DNA of 12,257 bases from JAZRWQ01 sp045599805 (GCA_045599805.1 JAZRWQ010000103.1:1-12257); one strand, 5' to 3'; positions 1-7,625 are shown, numbered from the stretch's first letter. The notes: a model not told the origin generated them from the letters alone. Made by a program: numbers and translations.

Positions 1-921
1 CGTATGCGCCAGACGGCTATGATACTGTATATTCTTTATATAGTTTTAACGGTTTTGAATTTTATCTTCCTCGTCTGCGGAGGTATGCCGTGGTTTGACG
101 CTCTCTGCACCGCCTTCGGCACAGCCGGCACCGGCGGTTTCGGCGTCAAAAATGACAGTATTGCATCCTACAGCCCCTATATCCAAACCGTATGCACGGT
201 ATTCATGCTGCTTTTCGGCGTAAACTTCAACGTATACTACTGGATAATTTTCCGCCAGTTCAAGAATATCTTAAAAAACGAGGAGCTTCGTTTTTATATC
301 CTCGTTATCGTAATATCGACCGGCGTTATCACCTGGAATATACTCAGCCTCTTTAACGGGGTAGGCGAGGCGCTTCACCACGCCGCATTCCAGGTAGCCT
401 CAATTATAACGACCACCGGCTTTTCCACCGTCAATTTCAATATGTGGCCGGGACTTTCCAAGGGCATACTGTTAATGCTTATGTTATGCGGCGCCTGCGC
501 GGGGAGTACCGGCGGCGGCATAAAATGCTCTCGTGTCGTTATCCTTTGGAAATCCTTAAAGCGCAGTGTTACCCGCATACTTAATCCGCACAAGGTAAGC
601 ACCGTTCACTGTGACGGTCAGCCCATTCCCGAAAAGGTGGTTACGGGCGTAGGCGATTATCTTGTTCTGTACGTTTTAATAATCGTTTGCAGCTTTCTTG
701 TCATTTCCATAGACGGATTCAGCATAGAAACGAATATATCGGCGGTTATTTCCTGCTTCAACAACATAGGCCCCGGCTTTGATGCGGTAAATGCCTTCAG
801 CAACTTTGCAGGATACAGCGTTTTGTCAAAGCTTGTGCTTATCTTCGATATGCTTGCAGGCCGACTTGAGCTATACCCGATAATAATACTGTTTGCACGC
901 CGCACCTGGCGTACAAGATAA
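1..921 (+). CDS. TrkH/KtrB family potassium transporter subunit (5' truncated)
   Basis: Integral-membrane pore subunit for K+ uptake, which in this family works with a cytoplasmic RCK-domain regulator (TrkA/KtrA). The frame is open at base 1, so the true start lies upstream; 306 residues are visible. TrkH/KtrB proteins contain four M1-pore-M2 repeats, and the last three selectivity-filter segments can be seen: TAGTGGFGV at 121-147, TTTGFSTV near 409-429 and NNIGPGF at 760-780. The highly conserved glycine-rich GSTGGGIK motif that follows the third repeat is at about 502-525. The C-terminus, with LAGRLELYPIIIL, is typical of the last transmembrane helix. Only the first repeat is missing. A trkA-like gene may lie upstream, but this is not visible. 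The gene ends just before a strong terminator. Confidence 0.93.
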   Translation, partial: RMRQTAMILYILYIVLTVLNFIFLVCGGMPWFDALCTAFGTAGTGGFGVKNDSIASYSPYIQTVCTVFMLLFGVNFNVYYWIIFRQFKNILKNEELRFYILVIVISTGVITWNILSLFNGVGEALHHAAFQVASIITTTGFSTVNFNMWPGLSKGILLMLMLCGACAGSTGGGIKCSRVVILWKSLKRSVTRILNPHKVSTVHCDGQPIPEKVVTGVGDYLVLYVLIIVCSFLVISIDGFSIETNISAVISCFNNIGPGFDAVNAFSNFAGYSVLSKLVLIFDMLAGRLELYPIIILFARRTWRTR

Positions 922-937
922 AAACAATAAAAGCGTT

Positions 938-967
938 AAAAGCGTGTCTAACGACACGCTTTTTTTT
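938..967 (+). terminator. Intrinsic terminator of the TrkH-family gene
   Basis: A perfect 11-bp stem (AAAAGCGTGTC at 938-948, pairing with 953-963) closes a 4-nt loop (TAAC) and runs into eight T residues (960-967). It lies 16 bases after the TrkH stop codon. Confidence 0.93.
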
Positions 968-998
968 GTATAATTCATAAACAATTTCAAACAATAAA
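968..998 (+). promoter_or_regulatory. Candidate forespore (sigma-G/F type) promoter for spoVA
   Basis: GTATA at 968-972 matches the -35 consensus of forespore sigma factors (GHATR). It directly follows the upstream terminator's T-tract. A degenerate -10 candidate, CAATAAA at 992-998, lies 19 bases downstream and fits the sigma-G pattern CATNNTA poorly. No good sigma-A promoter is visible in this gap. In Bacillus, spoVA is transcribed by sigma-G, so a forespore promoter is expected, but the exact site is uncertain. Confidence 0.35.
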
Positions 999-1023
999 CA
1001 TATCTTGAAAGGATGTGTTGCGT

Positions 1024-1467
1024 TTGGATAAAAAAGCATACGGAGAGCTTGTGAAAAGGAAAACGCCCGGCTCTCCCGTTCTGAAAAACTGTATCGGTGC
1101 ATTTCTTATCGGCGGGCTTATCTGCACTGTAGGTCAGGTTATAAGTGAGTTATGGAAAATGACCGGCATCGACGAAAAAAGCGTATCGACGCTTACCTCC
1201 TGCACAATGGTGTTTTTAGGTGCGTTTCTTACCGCGGTCGGTGTTTACGATAAAATAGCAAAGCACGCCGGTGCCGGAACGCTTGTACCCATAACGGGGT
1301 TTTCAAATGCCGTCGTTTCTCCTGCGATGGAATTCAAGTCGGAGGGGCTTGTAATGGGAATCGGCGCAAAGATGTTTATTATAGCGGGCCCTGTAATAGT
1401 CTACGGCGTGCTTGCAAGCATTATCTACGGTGTAATTTATTTTTCAGCCGGCATCTGGGGTGTGTGA
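1024..1467 (+). CDS. spoVAC: Stage V sporulation protein AC, dipicolinate channel membrane subunit
   Basis: SpoVAC is an inner-spore-membrane protein. In Bacillus it helps move Ca2+-dipicolinate into the forespore and release it at germination, possibly as a mechanosensitive channel. The 147-residue product matches the usual length of about 150. It has the family N-terminus (DKKAYGELVKRK), hydrophobic segments at about 24-43, 55-75 and 112-142, and the signature GVYDKIAKHAGAGTLVPITG at 73-92. I chose the TTG at 1024 because AAAGGATGTG (1008-1017) resembles a Shine-Dalgarno (SD) sequence and leaves a 6-nt spacer. The GTG at 1015 would sit inside that SD, and the TTG at 1018 is only one base from its end. 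It is first in a tight operon with spoVAD and spoVAE. The SpoVAE product contains a related glycine-rich segment, consistent with the two being paralogues. Confidence 0.93.
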   Translation: MDKKAYGELVKRKTPGSPVLKNCIGAFLIGGLICTVGQVISELWKMTGIDEKSVSTLTSCTMVFLGAFLTAVGVYDKIAKHAGAGTLVPITGFSNAVVSPAMEFKSEGLVMGIGAKMFIIAGPVIVYGVLASIIYGVIYFSAGIWGV

Positions 1468-1468
1468 T

Positions 1469-2467
1469 ATGAACAGGGTGCTTGAATTTACGGATATGCC
1501 GTCGATAATATCATACTCATCCATCGTCGGCAAAAAAGAATCGTCCGGCCCTCTCGGCGAATTTTTTGATATGCGCCTGCAGGATGACAAATTCGGCGAG
1601 AAAACATGGGAGCAGGCAGAAAGCAAGATGCAGAAGAGTGCCGTTACCAAAGCGCTGAAAAAGCTTTGCCTTTCACCGGGTGATATAGACGTTATCTGCG
1701 CCGGCGATTTGTTGAACCAATGCATAAGCTCAAGCTTCGGTCTTCGCGGATTCAATATCCCGTTTTTCGGGCTGTACGGCGCCTGCTCAACCATGGCAGA
1801 GGCCATTATTGCCGCCTCGATAGGCATAGCTTCCGGGCTTGCAGACACCGCCGCGGCCGTAACATCATCTCATTTCTGCTCGGCTGAAAGGCAGTTTCGC
1901 TTCCCGCTGGAATACGGCGGTCAGCGTCCGCAGTCGGCGCAGTGGACAGTAACCGGCAGCGGCGCGGTTATACTGTCGCGAAGAGCAGGGGATTTTCCGA
2001 AGATAAAAAGATGTATGGTCGGCAAAATAATAGACTTCGGCGTATGCGATATGTCCAATATGGGCGCGGCAATGGCTCCTGCTGCTGCAACATCTCTCAT
2101 TGAATTTTTTAAGGCAACCAACACTACTGTAAAGGACTTCGACCTTATACTCACCGGCGACCTTGGCAAGGTGGGCACGTCACTTTTGTATGAGCTTATG
2201 GACGGTGAGGGCATGGATATCCGCTATAATCATAATGACTGCGGACTTATGATATTCGATCTGCAAACGCAGGACGTACACTCGGGCGGCTCAGGATGCG
2301 GCTGCAGCGCTTCCGTACTGTGCGGTCATATACTTCCGCTTATGAATAAAGACAGGTATAAAAACATCCTTTTCTGCGCTACCGGAGCGCTTATGAGTAC
2401 GGTAAGCTCACAGCAGGGTGAAAGCATACCGGGTATATGCCATATAGTAAACATTGTAAAGGAGTAA
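1469..2467 (+). CDS. spoVAD: Stage V sporulation protein AD, dipicolinate-binding thiolase-fold protein
   Basis: SpoVAD is the soluble, membrane-associated subunit of the SpoVA channel. In Bacillus it has a thiolase/ketoacyl-synthase fold and binds dipicolinic acid. The product is 332 residues, close to the 338 of B. subtilis. Family features are a thiolase-like GACST segment with Cys106, the stretch around HFCSAERQFRFPLEYGG, and the C-terminal region with GGSGCGCSA. The ATG at 1469 begins one base after the spoVAC stop. A G-rich SD (GGGGTGTG, 1457-1464) lies inside the end of spoVAC, so the two genes are probably translationally coupled. An in-frame GTG at 1460 is less likely because it would fall within that SD. 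spoVAE follows after four bases. Confidence 0.96.
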   Translation: MNRVLEFTDMPSIISYSSIVGKKESSGPLGEFFDMRLQDDKFGEKTWEQAESKMQKSAVTKALKKLCLSPGDIDVICAGDLLNQCISSSFGLRGFNIPFFGLYGACSTMAEAIIAASIGIASGLADTAAAVTSSHFCSAERQFRFPLEYGGQRPQSAQWTVTGSGAVILSRRAGDFPKIKRCMVGKIIDFGVCDMSNMGAAMAPAAATSLIEFFKATNTTVKDFDLILTGDLGKVGTSLLYELMDGEGMDIRYNHNDCGLMIFDLQTQDVHSGGSGCGCSASVLCGHILPLMNKDRYKNILFCATGALMSTVSSQQGESIPGICHIVNIVKE

Positions 2468-2471
2468 AGCT

Positions 2472-2825
2472 ATGCAGTATATCAACGTTTTTTTAACCGG
2501 CGGCATACTGTGCGTCATCGCGCAGCTTCTTATTGATTACACAAAGCTTACTCCGGCACGTATTTTAGTCGCCTATGTTACCTCCGGCGTTGCTCTTACT
2601 GCGCTCGGGATTTACGATAAGATAGTCGATTTCGGCGGCGCAGGCGCTACCGTACCGCTGACCGGCTTCGGCTACTGTCTTGCCCGCGGCGTAAAAGAGG
2701 CGATAGACAAAAGCGGCGCTGTCGGAATACTGACCGGCGGACTCACCGGCGCGGCAGGCGGAATTGCCGCCGCGATACTGCTCGGTTATCTTTTTGCACT
2801 TATTTTTAAGCCGTCCGTCAAATAA
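2472..2825 (+). CDS. spoVAE: Stage V sporulation protein AE (SpoVAEb type), dipicolinate channel membrane subunit
   Basis: SpoVAE is a small polytopic spore-membrane protein that forms the dipicolinate channel with SpoVAC and SpoVAD. The 117 residues match the roughly 116 of the Bacillus SpoVAEb subunit. Hydrophobic segments lie at about 5-22, 31-49 and 83-112. The conserved GIYDKIVDFGGAGATVPLTG at 46-65 aligns with the equivalent segment of SpoVAC here (GVYDKIAKHAGAGTLVPITG), consistent with paralogy. The SD AAAGGAG (2458-2464) overlaps the spoVAD stop region and precedes the ATG by 7 nt. The operon ends here. No spoVAF, spoVAA or spoVAB homologue follows, which fits the reduced AC-AD-AE arrangement usual in Clostridia. 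Confidence 0.95.
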   Translation: MQYINVFLTGGILCVIAQLLIDYTKLTPARILVAYVTSGVALTALGIYDKIVDFGGAGATVPLTGFGYCLARGVKEAIDKSGAVGILTGGLTGAAGGIAAAILLGYLFALIFKPSVK

Positions 2826-2828
2826 AAG

Positions 2829-2857
2829 TTGCTAAAAAAGGCTATTGGTGATATAAT
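2829..2857 (+). promoter_or_regulatory. Sigma-A promoter of ftsK
   Basis: TTGCTA (2829-2834), a 17-bp spacer and TATAAT (2852-2857). This is a perfect -10 and a 4/6 -35 at optimal spacing. The expected transcription start is about 2864, giving a leader of about 40 nt before ftsK. Confidence 0.8.
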
Positions 2858-2882
2858 AATTATGTATTACCATAGCCTTTTT
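2835..2882 (+). terminator. spoVA operon terminator with a promoter inside its loop
   Basis: The left arm AAAAAGGCTATTGGT (2835-2849) pairs with ACCATAGCCTTTTT (2869-2882) with one bulged T. The loop is 19 nt and the right arm ends in a T-run. The loop holds the -10 box of the ftsK promoter (2852-2857). Only transcripts arriving from spoVA can form the hairpin, because RNA started at the embedded promoter lacks the left arm. Confidence 0.75.
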
Positions 2883-2904
2883 AATATACAGGATGTGAAA
2901 GATA

Positions 2905-5391
2905 ATGGCTCGACAGAAATCGAAAAAAACAGTAAATAAAAAACAAGCCGCTCAGCCCGCCGTAAGCAAATCGGTTTTCCTACCGGTGCTGATTATCGGC
3001 TTAATAACGCTTTTTATATTTTTATCACTTTGTTTTGATGTTACCGGTGTTGCCGGCAGAGGTGTAAAATCATTCCTCGTAGGCATTCTCGGTGTTTCGG
3101 CATATATTCTGCCGCTTCTTCTGATACACGCAATAGTCGCACTGATCAGCAAAAACAACACCGCAAGGGTGCGCGTATGGTTCGGCGCGATTGCGCTTAT
3201 ACTTTTCGCGGTATTTTTACATATCGTTTCTTCATCCGCCTATATACATCAGGGTGCCGGCTTTATCGACCTTGTAAAGGTTCTCTACTCCGGCGGCATA
3301 TCCGTCTCCAAGGGCGGACTTTTAGGCGGACTTATCGCAACGCCGATAATAATGCTTCTTGATAAGGTGGGCGGCGCGATAATCGTAGGTGTGCTTTTGA
3401 CAGTATCCGTTGTAATGGCACTCTATCCCTTTTTCTCCGGCATCAAAAAGGTCGTATTCCCGTTCAGTAAGGAAGACGTTGCCGATACTGTTGCACAAAC
3501 CGTGCAGACCGAGGAAATATCCGATAAATACATAGATATGCGCGAAAGACGCAGAGAAAAACGCGAGGCCGAAAGGGAACTCAAACGCCGTGAGAAGGAA
3601 GAAAAGGAGAGGGACAGAGAGGCTCGTGCCGCTGCCTTCGCCGAAAAGTCCGAGAGTATTGACCGTTCAAATGCAACCATTGAAGATATCCCCGTTCCCG
3701 AACCCGTTAAGGTAAGCCCTTCCGCTAAATCGGACGGACGTGCCGAAAAGGTAATGGACGCATTAAATAGAGCGCCAATCGTGTCAACGGCATTCGATGA
3801 AGATATGATAAACGCTTTTGATGACGAAATGCCTCCCATCGCAAAGCCGGAGCCCGAACATATTGAAAAGCCGGCTCCTGTCGAAGCAGTTGTAAAAGCA
3901 GAGCCAAAAGCGGATGAAGCACCGGAAAGCGAATACATTTTCCCGGATATATCTCTTCTCAATGCCGATAAGGCCGGCTCTGTAAAAAGCGATAACGAAG
4001 CGCTCAAGCAGTCGGCGCAGAAGCTTATCGAAACACTCGATAATTTCGGCGTAAAAGCAACCGTAGCCAATATCAGCAAAGGCCCTGCCGTTACAAGATA
4101 CGAGCTTTTGCCGGGCGTAGGCGTAAGAGTTAATAAATTCACCAATCTTTCCGATGATATCGCCCTTGCGTTAAAGGCAACCGGCGTAAGAATAGAAGCC
4201 AACGCAAGCGGCACGGGTACTATCGGCATAGAAGTTGCGAACGAAAAAACCGTTTCAATTTCTCTTCGCCGCATCATAGGCTCGCAGGAGTTCAAAAAAT
4301 CCGAAAGCAAGCTCACCGCCGCTTTGGGACTTGACATTTCCGGCAATACCATAGCCATTGACCTTGCGCGTATGCCGCATCTGCTTATCGCAGGCGCTAC
4401 CGGCTCGGGCAAATCGGTTTGCATAAACTCGCTTATAATGAGTATTCTTTATAAGGCACGCCCCGATGAAGTAAGAATGCTTATGGTCGATCCAAAGTGC
4501 ATCGAGCTCGATCCGTACAACGGCATACCTCATCTGATTTCTCCGGTAGTTACCGATCCCAAGAAAGCGGCGGGTGCGCTTAAATGGGCTGTCGGCGAAA
4601 TGCTCAACAGATATAAGCTTTTCTCCGAAACATCATCAAAGAATATCCAGTCATACAACTCCAAAATGGAAGCCAAGGGCGAAAAGAAGCTGCCCTATAT
4701 ACTCATTGTAATCGACGAGCTTGCCGACCTTATGATGAGCTCTCCCCACGAGGTTGAAGACTCCATCTGCCGTCTCGCGCAGATGGCACGTGCCGCCGGC
4801 ATGCATCTTGTAATTGCCACACAGCGTCCGTCAGCCGACGTTATCACCGGCCTTATCAAAACAAATATCCCGTCGCGTATAGCCTTTGCGGTAGCCAGCC
4901 AGATTGACTCACGTATCATTCTTGACAGCATGGGCGCCGAAAAGCTGCTGGGTAAGGGCGATATGCTCTATCTGCCTATGGGGCAGACAAGGGCAACACG
5001 TATTCAGGGCTGCTTTGTAAGCGAATCCGAAATTGACGCCGTTACCGAATTCATACGCAATAACCACGAAAAAGACCAGTATGACGATGAGGTAATAAAG
5101 CAGATCGAGGCAAACACTCCGCAGGCAAATAATGCCGCCTCCGATGATGAGGATGACGAGTGTGCCGATGATCCCATGCTCAATGATGCTATTCGCGTAG
5201 TAGTTGAAAACGGCAAGGCGTCCACATCAATGCTTCAGCTTAAACTTCGTCTCGGCTATGCCCGCGCCGGCAGACTTATAGATACTATGGAGTCAATGGG
5301 CATCATAGGCCCGTATGAGGGCAGTAAACCGCGTAAAGTGCTTATGACAAAGGAAGAATTTGCCGAGCGCCAGATGCGCATGGCAGACTGA
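2905..5391 (+). CDS. ftsK: FtsK/SpoIIIE family DNA translocase
   Basis: This is a membrane-anchored ATP-driven motor that pumps DNA through the division septum (FtsK), and into the forespore during sporulation (SpoIIIE). The 828 residues are full length. Four to five transmembrane helices lie between about 24 and 177. A charged linker follows, with a strongly predicted coiled coil rich in Arg/Glu at about 211-246 and an acidic/proline-rich stretch to about 350. The alpha subdomain is at about 360-440. The beta RecA-like motor carries Walker A GATGSGKS at 497-504 and Walker B ILIVIDELAD ending near 608. The C-terminal gamma winged helix, which recognises KOPS/SRS sequences, spans about 758-820. 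The ATG has an SD (AGGATGTG, 2890-2897) 7 nt upstream. No second ftsK-type gene is visible here, so the FtsK versus SpoIIIE role cannot be settled. Confidence 0.97.
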   Translation: MARQKSKKTVNKKQAAQPAVSKSVFLPVLIIGLITLFIFLSLCFDVTGVAGRGVKSFLVGILGVSAYILPLLLIHAIVALISKNNTARVRVWFGAIALILFAVFLHIVSSSAYIHQGAGFIDLVKVLYSGGISVSKGGLLGGLIATPIIMLLDKVGGAIIVGVLLTVSVVMALYPFFSGIKKVVFPFSKEDVADTVAQTVQTEEISDKYIDMRERRREKREAERELKRREKEEKERDREARAAAFAEKSESIDRSNATIEDIPVPEPVKVSPSAKSDGRAEKVMDALNRAPIVSTAFDEDMINAFDDEMPPIAKPEPEHIEKPAPVEAVVKAEPKADEAPESEYIFPDISLLNADKAGSVKSDNEALKQSAQKLIETLDNFGVKATVANISKGPAVTRYELLPGVGVRVNKFTNLSDDIALALKATGVRIEANASGTGTIGIEVANEKTVSISLRRIIGSQEFKKSESKLTAALGLDISGNTIAIDLARMPHLLIAGATGSGKSVCINSLIMSILYKARPDEVRMLMVDPKCIELDPYNGIPHLISPVVTDPKKAAGALKWAVGEMLNRYKLFSETSSKNIQSYNSKMEAKGEKKLPYILIVIDELADLMMSSPHEVEDSICRLAQMARAAGMHLVIATQRPSADVITGLIKTNIPSRIAFAVASQIDSRIILDSMGAEKLLGKGDMLYLPMGQTRATRIQGCFVSESEIDAVTEFIRNNHEKDQYDDEVIKQIEANTPQANNAASDDEDDECADDPMLNDAIRVVVENGKASTSMLQLKLRLGYARAGRLIDTMESMGIIGPYEGSKPRKVLMTKEEFAERQMRMAD

Positions 5392-5400
5392 AAAACAGAT

Positions 5401-5437
5401 AAAACGGAAGTGAGAGATTCCTCACTTCCGTTTTTTT
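5401..5437 (+). terminator. Intrinsic terminator of ftsK
   Basis: A perfect 14-bp stem, AAAACGGAAGTGAG (5401-5414) with CTCACTTCCGTTTT (5421-5434), closes a 6-nt loop and has seven T residues at 5431-5437. It starts 9 bases after the ftsK stop. Confidence 0.96.
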
Positions 5438-5466
5438 GTATATATTACCCTTTTTCGGAAAAACTG
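5438..5466 (+). promoter_or_regulatory. Candidate forespore promoter for ypeB
   Basis: GTATA at 5438-5442 fits the forespore-sigma -35 (GHATR) and begins immediately after the ftsK terminator T-run. GGAAAAACT (5457-5465) loosely resembles a sigma-F-type -10, but the 14-nt spacing is short. In Bacillus the sleB-ypeB pair is sigma-G controlled. The -35 assignment is suggestive and the -10 is weak. Confidence 0.3.
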
Positions 5467-5493
5467 TTTGTATCTTTGAAAGGGAGTAATATT

Positions 5494-6837
5494 ATGTATA
5501 TCAATCGCCGAAGCTTTATACGTATAATTTCTTTTTTTGTTGCTGCGATACTGCTTGTGGGAGGTCTTGCGCTCTGCCTGAATACGAACAGAAACTCATA
5601 TAAAAGGCTGGCGCAAAATGCCTATCTGTCGGATTTTGACCAGCTGTCCGAGCATATGTATAATATAAGCGTTTCTTTTTTGAAAAGCAGTTACAGCCAA
5701 AGTCCATATCAGCTTACGAAAAACGCGGCAAAGGTATGGGGTGAAAGCATGGCGGCAAAGGTCAATCTTGAAAATTTAAGTGGATATAACGATAAACTCA
5801 GCGGCGTATCAAAATATCTTTCGCAGGCAGGCGACTATATGATGTATGCCGCTTTAAAATCGGTTAAGGGAGAAACGCTCAGCGAAGATGAATACGCTTC
5901 TCTTTTAAGCCTTGCCGAGCGTGCCGATGCCCTTTGTGAAAATATAACCTCGGTATCTCAGCGTTTGAACAGCGGCGAAATATCCTGCGATGAGGTGTTG
6001 TGCGAAAGCACCGATTACGATTCGTATGACCATTTATTGCTCGTCAGCGGCGACCTCGTGTCGTCAGCCGACCAGATAAGCGGTTATCCAGAACTTATAT
6101 ATGACGGCCCGTTTTCCGACCATATCGAAAGGCGCGAATCGGAATTTTTGAAAGATAAGCCGGAAATCCCCAGGGATGAAGCAATGGAGAAGGTAAGCAG
6201 TATCTTTAACATTGATAAAAAGAAAATCGAATTTGTTTATGAAAACGATTCTCCGATTCCCGTATACGCTTTTTCCGTAAACGACTGTACCGCATCAGTA
6301 AGTAAAAACGGCGGTTATCTTGTGGAGTATGTCTGCCCCGAAATATCGTCATCAAAAAGCATAAGCACCGATGACGCGCTGAAAAACGCCGAAGAGTTTT
6401 TGAAAACGGCCGGGTATTCTTCTATGACCAAAAGCTATTATTACTGCCACGGCAACGAGCTTACCGTTAATTTCAATTACTCACAAAACGGTGTTGTTAT
6501 CTATCCCGATATGATAAAGATAAATGTTTCTTTAAGTGACGGCAGTATAACCGGTTTTGAGGCCGTCGGCTATCTTATGGCGCATACGGACGAAAGAGAT
6601 TTATCGGTAAAGATCACGGATGCCGAAGCTTCCAAAGCCGTAAATCCGCGTCTCAATGTGATTTCAAGCCGTCTTTCCGTCATCCCGACCGACGGCAAAA
6701 ACGAGGTTTTGTGCCATGAATTCACAACCGAAACAAAAGATAAAAAGCACGTATTGGTTTATATAAACGCGAATACCGGCGTGGAGGAGATGCTCCAGAT
6801 ACTCATGGAGGATGAAAACGGCACCCTCTGCTCCTAA
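5494..6837 (+). CDS. ypeB: Spore germination protein YpeB (PepSY domains)
   Basis: YpeB is a spore protein. In Bacillus it stabilises, and is mutually required with, the cortex-lytic enzyme SleB. The product is 447 residues, near the family norm of about 450. It has the characteristic N-terminus (MYINRRSFIRIISFF) leading into a single transmembrane anchor at about 9-28. A helical N-terminal domain follows to about 200, and then three PepSY-type repeats start at about 227, 290 and 374. The ATG at 5494 is preceded by AAGGGAG (5480-5486) at 7 nt. An in-frame ATG at 5410 lies inside the upstream terminator stem and is rejected. No sleB adjoins it, unlike in Bacillus, so the partner hydrolase must be encoded elsewhere or be different. 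No strong terminator follows; an inverted repeat spans the junction with trmB. Confidence 0.9.
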   Translation: MYINRRSFIRIISFFVAAILLVGGLALCLNTNRNSYKRLAQNAYLSDFDQLSEHMYNISVSFLKSSYSQSPYQLTKNAAKVWGESMAAKVNLENLSGYNDKLSGVSKYLSQAGDYMMYAALKSVKGETLSEDEYASLLSLAERADALCENITSVSQRLNSGEISCDEVLCESTDYDSYDHLLLVSGDLVSSADQISGYPELIYDGPFSDHIERRESEFLKDKPEIPRDEAMEKVSSIFNIDKKKIEFVYENDSPIPVYAFSVNDCTASVSKNGGYLVEYVCPEISSSKSISTDDALKNAEEFLKTAGYSSMTKSYYYCHGNELTVNFNYSQNGVVIYPDMIKINVSLSDGSITGFEAVGYLMAHTDERDLSVKITDAEASKAVNPRLNVISSRLSVIPTDGKNEVLCHEFTTETKDKKHVLVYINANTGVEEMLQILMEDENGTLCS

Positions 6838-6843
6838 AAAAGC

Positions 6844-6872
6844 TTGACCTCACAAAGCTAAAATTATATAAT
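6844..6872 (+). promoter_or_regulatory. Sigma-A promoter of trmB
   Basis: TTGACC (6844-6849), a 17-bp spacer and a perfect TATAAT (6867-6872). This is a near-consensus promoter beginning six bases after the ypeB stop. The predicted start is near 6879, giving a leader of about 25 nt. Confidence 0.85.
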
Positions 6873-6894
6873 AATACAATAGTTTTGTGTGAGG
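6848..6894 (+). repeat. Inverted repeat spanning the trmB promoter and ribosome binding site
   Basis: CCTCACAAAGCTA (6848-6860) pairs with TAGTTTTGTGTGAGG (6880-6894). It forms 13 pairs, with a two-base bulge and one G-U pair, around a 19-nt loop that contains the trmB -10 box. The right arm contains GTGAGG, which is part of the trmB SD. A ypeB read-through RNA would fold and bury the SD; RNA from the trmB promoter would lack the left arm. Confidence 0.65.
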
Positions 6895-6903
6895 TGAATC
6901 GGT

Positions 6904-7539
6904 ATGCGCATGAGAAAGAAAAAACATCTTGATGAGCGTCTGGACAAAGTTTCCGATTATATGATAACGGCGGACGGTGAAAATCTTTTGTCGTTTAAGG
7001 ATATTTTCGGAAACGATAAAAAGGTGCATATCGAAATAGGCTGCGGTAAGGGCAGATTTATTAACGGTATGGCGCAAAAATACCCCGATATAAACTTTAT
7101 CGGTATCGAGCGCGTATATGACGTTTTATTGCTTGCCATGGAAAAGGCAGGGGAGAGCGGAATTAAAAATCTGCGTTTTATGGGATGTGATGCCGCAGTA
7201 CTGCTTAATGCTTTCGGGGAAAACAGTATAGATACAGTTTATCTCAATTTCTCCGATCCCTGGCCCAAATCACGTCATGAAAAGCGCCGTCTTACCTATA
7301 AAACCTTTTTGTCGCTTTATAAGTTGCTTTTAAAGCCGGGCTGTCCTCTTATCATCAAAACCGATAACCGCCCGTTCTTTGACTATTCCCTTGAAAGCTT
7401 AAAGGAATTCGGCGCCAAAATCGAAAAGGTGTCGTATGATCTTCATGCGGAAAACCCCATAGATAATATCGAAACAGAATACGAACAGCGATTTTCCGCC
7501 ATGGGTGTGCCCATAAATTACTGCAAAGCGTATCTGTGA
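6904..7539 (+). CDS. trmB: tRNA (guanine-N7-)-methyltransferase TrmB
   Basis: TrmB methylates N7 of G46 in the variable loop of tRNAs, using S-adenosylmethionine; it acts in the cytoplasm. The product is 211 residues, typical for the family. The start MRMRKKKHLDERL closely follows the usual Firmicute N-terminus. The SAM-binding motif I is HIEIGCGKGRF at 42-52. The family signature SDPWPKSRHEKRRL at about 117-130 carries the conserved Asp118, and the C-terminal TEYEQRF motif is at 191-197. The SD GAGGTGA (6891-6897) is 6 nt before the ATG. A second ATG two codons downstream is possible but less well spaced. It has its own sigma-A promoter, so it is probably expressed independently of ypeB. No obvious terminator follows the gene. 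Confidence 0.97.
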   Translation: MRMRKKKHLDERLDKVSDYMITADGENLLSFKDIFGNDKKVHIEIGCGKGRFINGMAQKYPDINFIGIERVYDVLLLAMEKAGESGIKNLRFMGCDAAVLLNAFGENSIDTVYLNFSDPWPKSRHEKRRLTYKTFLSLYKLLLKPGCPLIIKTDNRPFFDYSLESLKEFGAKIEKVSYDLHAENPIDNIETEYEQRFSAMGVPINYCKAYL

Positions 7540-7563
7540 TTTGTAACCCTTTTGTGAATAGCC

Positions 7564-7592
7564 TTGATTTTTTAACGATTTTGTATTAAAAT
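7564..7592 (+). promoter_or_regulatory. Sigma-A promoter of the M23 peptidase gene
   Basis: TTGATT (7564-7569), a 17-bp spacer and TAAAAT (7587-7592). It is followed by a very strong SD, AAAGGAGGG (7611-7619), 6 nt before the ATG. Confidence 0.7.
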
Positions 7593-7625
7593 AAAAATAC
7601 GTTTTGTCTGAAAGGAGGGAAAAAT

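Noticed and set aside
3423..4424. A 333-codon open frame on the minus strand inside ftsK
   Set aside because: It lies wholly antisense to a conserved, full-length translocase gene. Its Ser/Ala-rich composition is what the complement of this codon use gives, and it shows no recognisable domain.
5410..5493. Upstream in-frame ATG extending ypeB by 28 residues
   Set aside because: The ATG lies inside the ftsK terminator stem with no ribosome binding site. The family N-terminus and a good SD fit the ATG at 5494.
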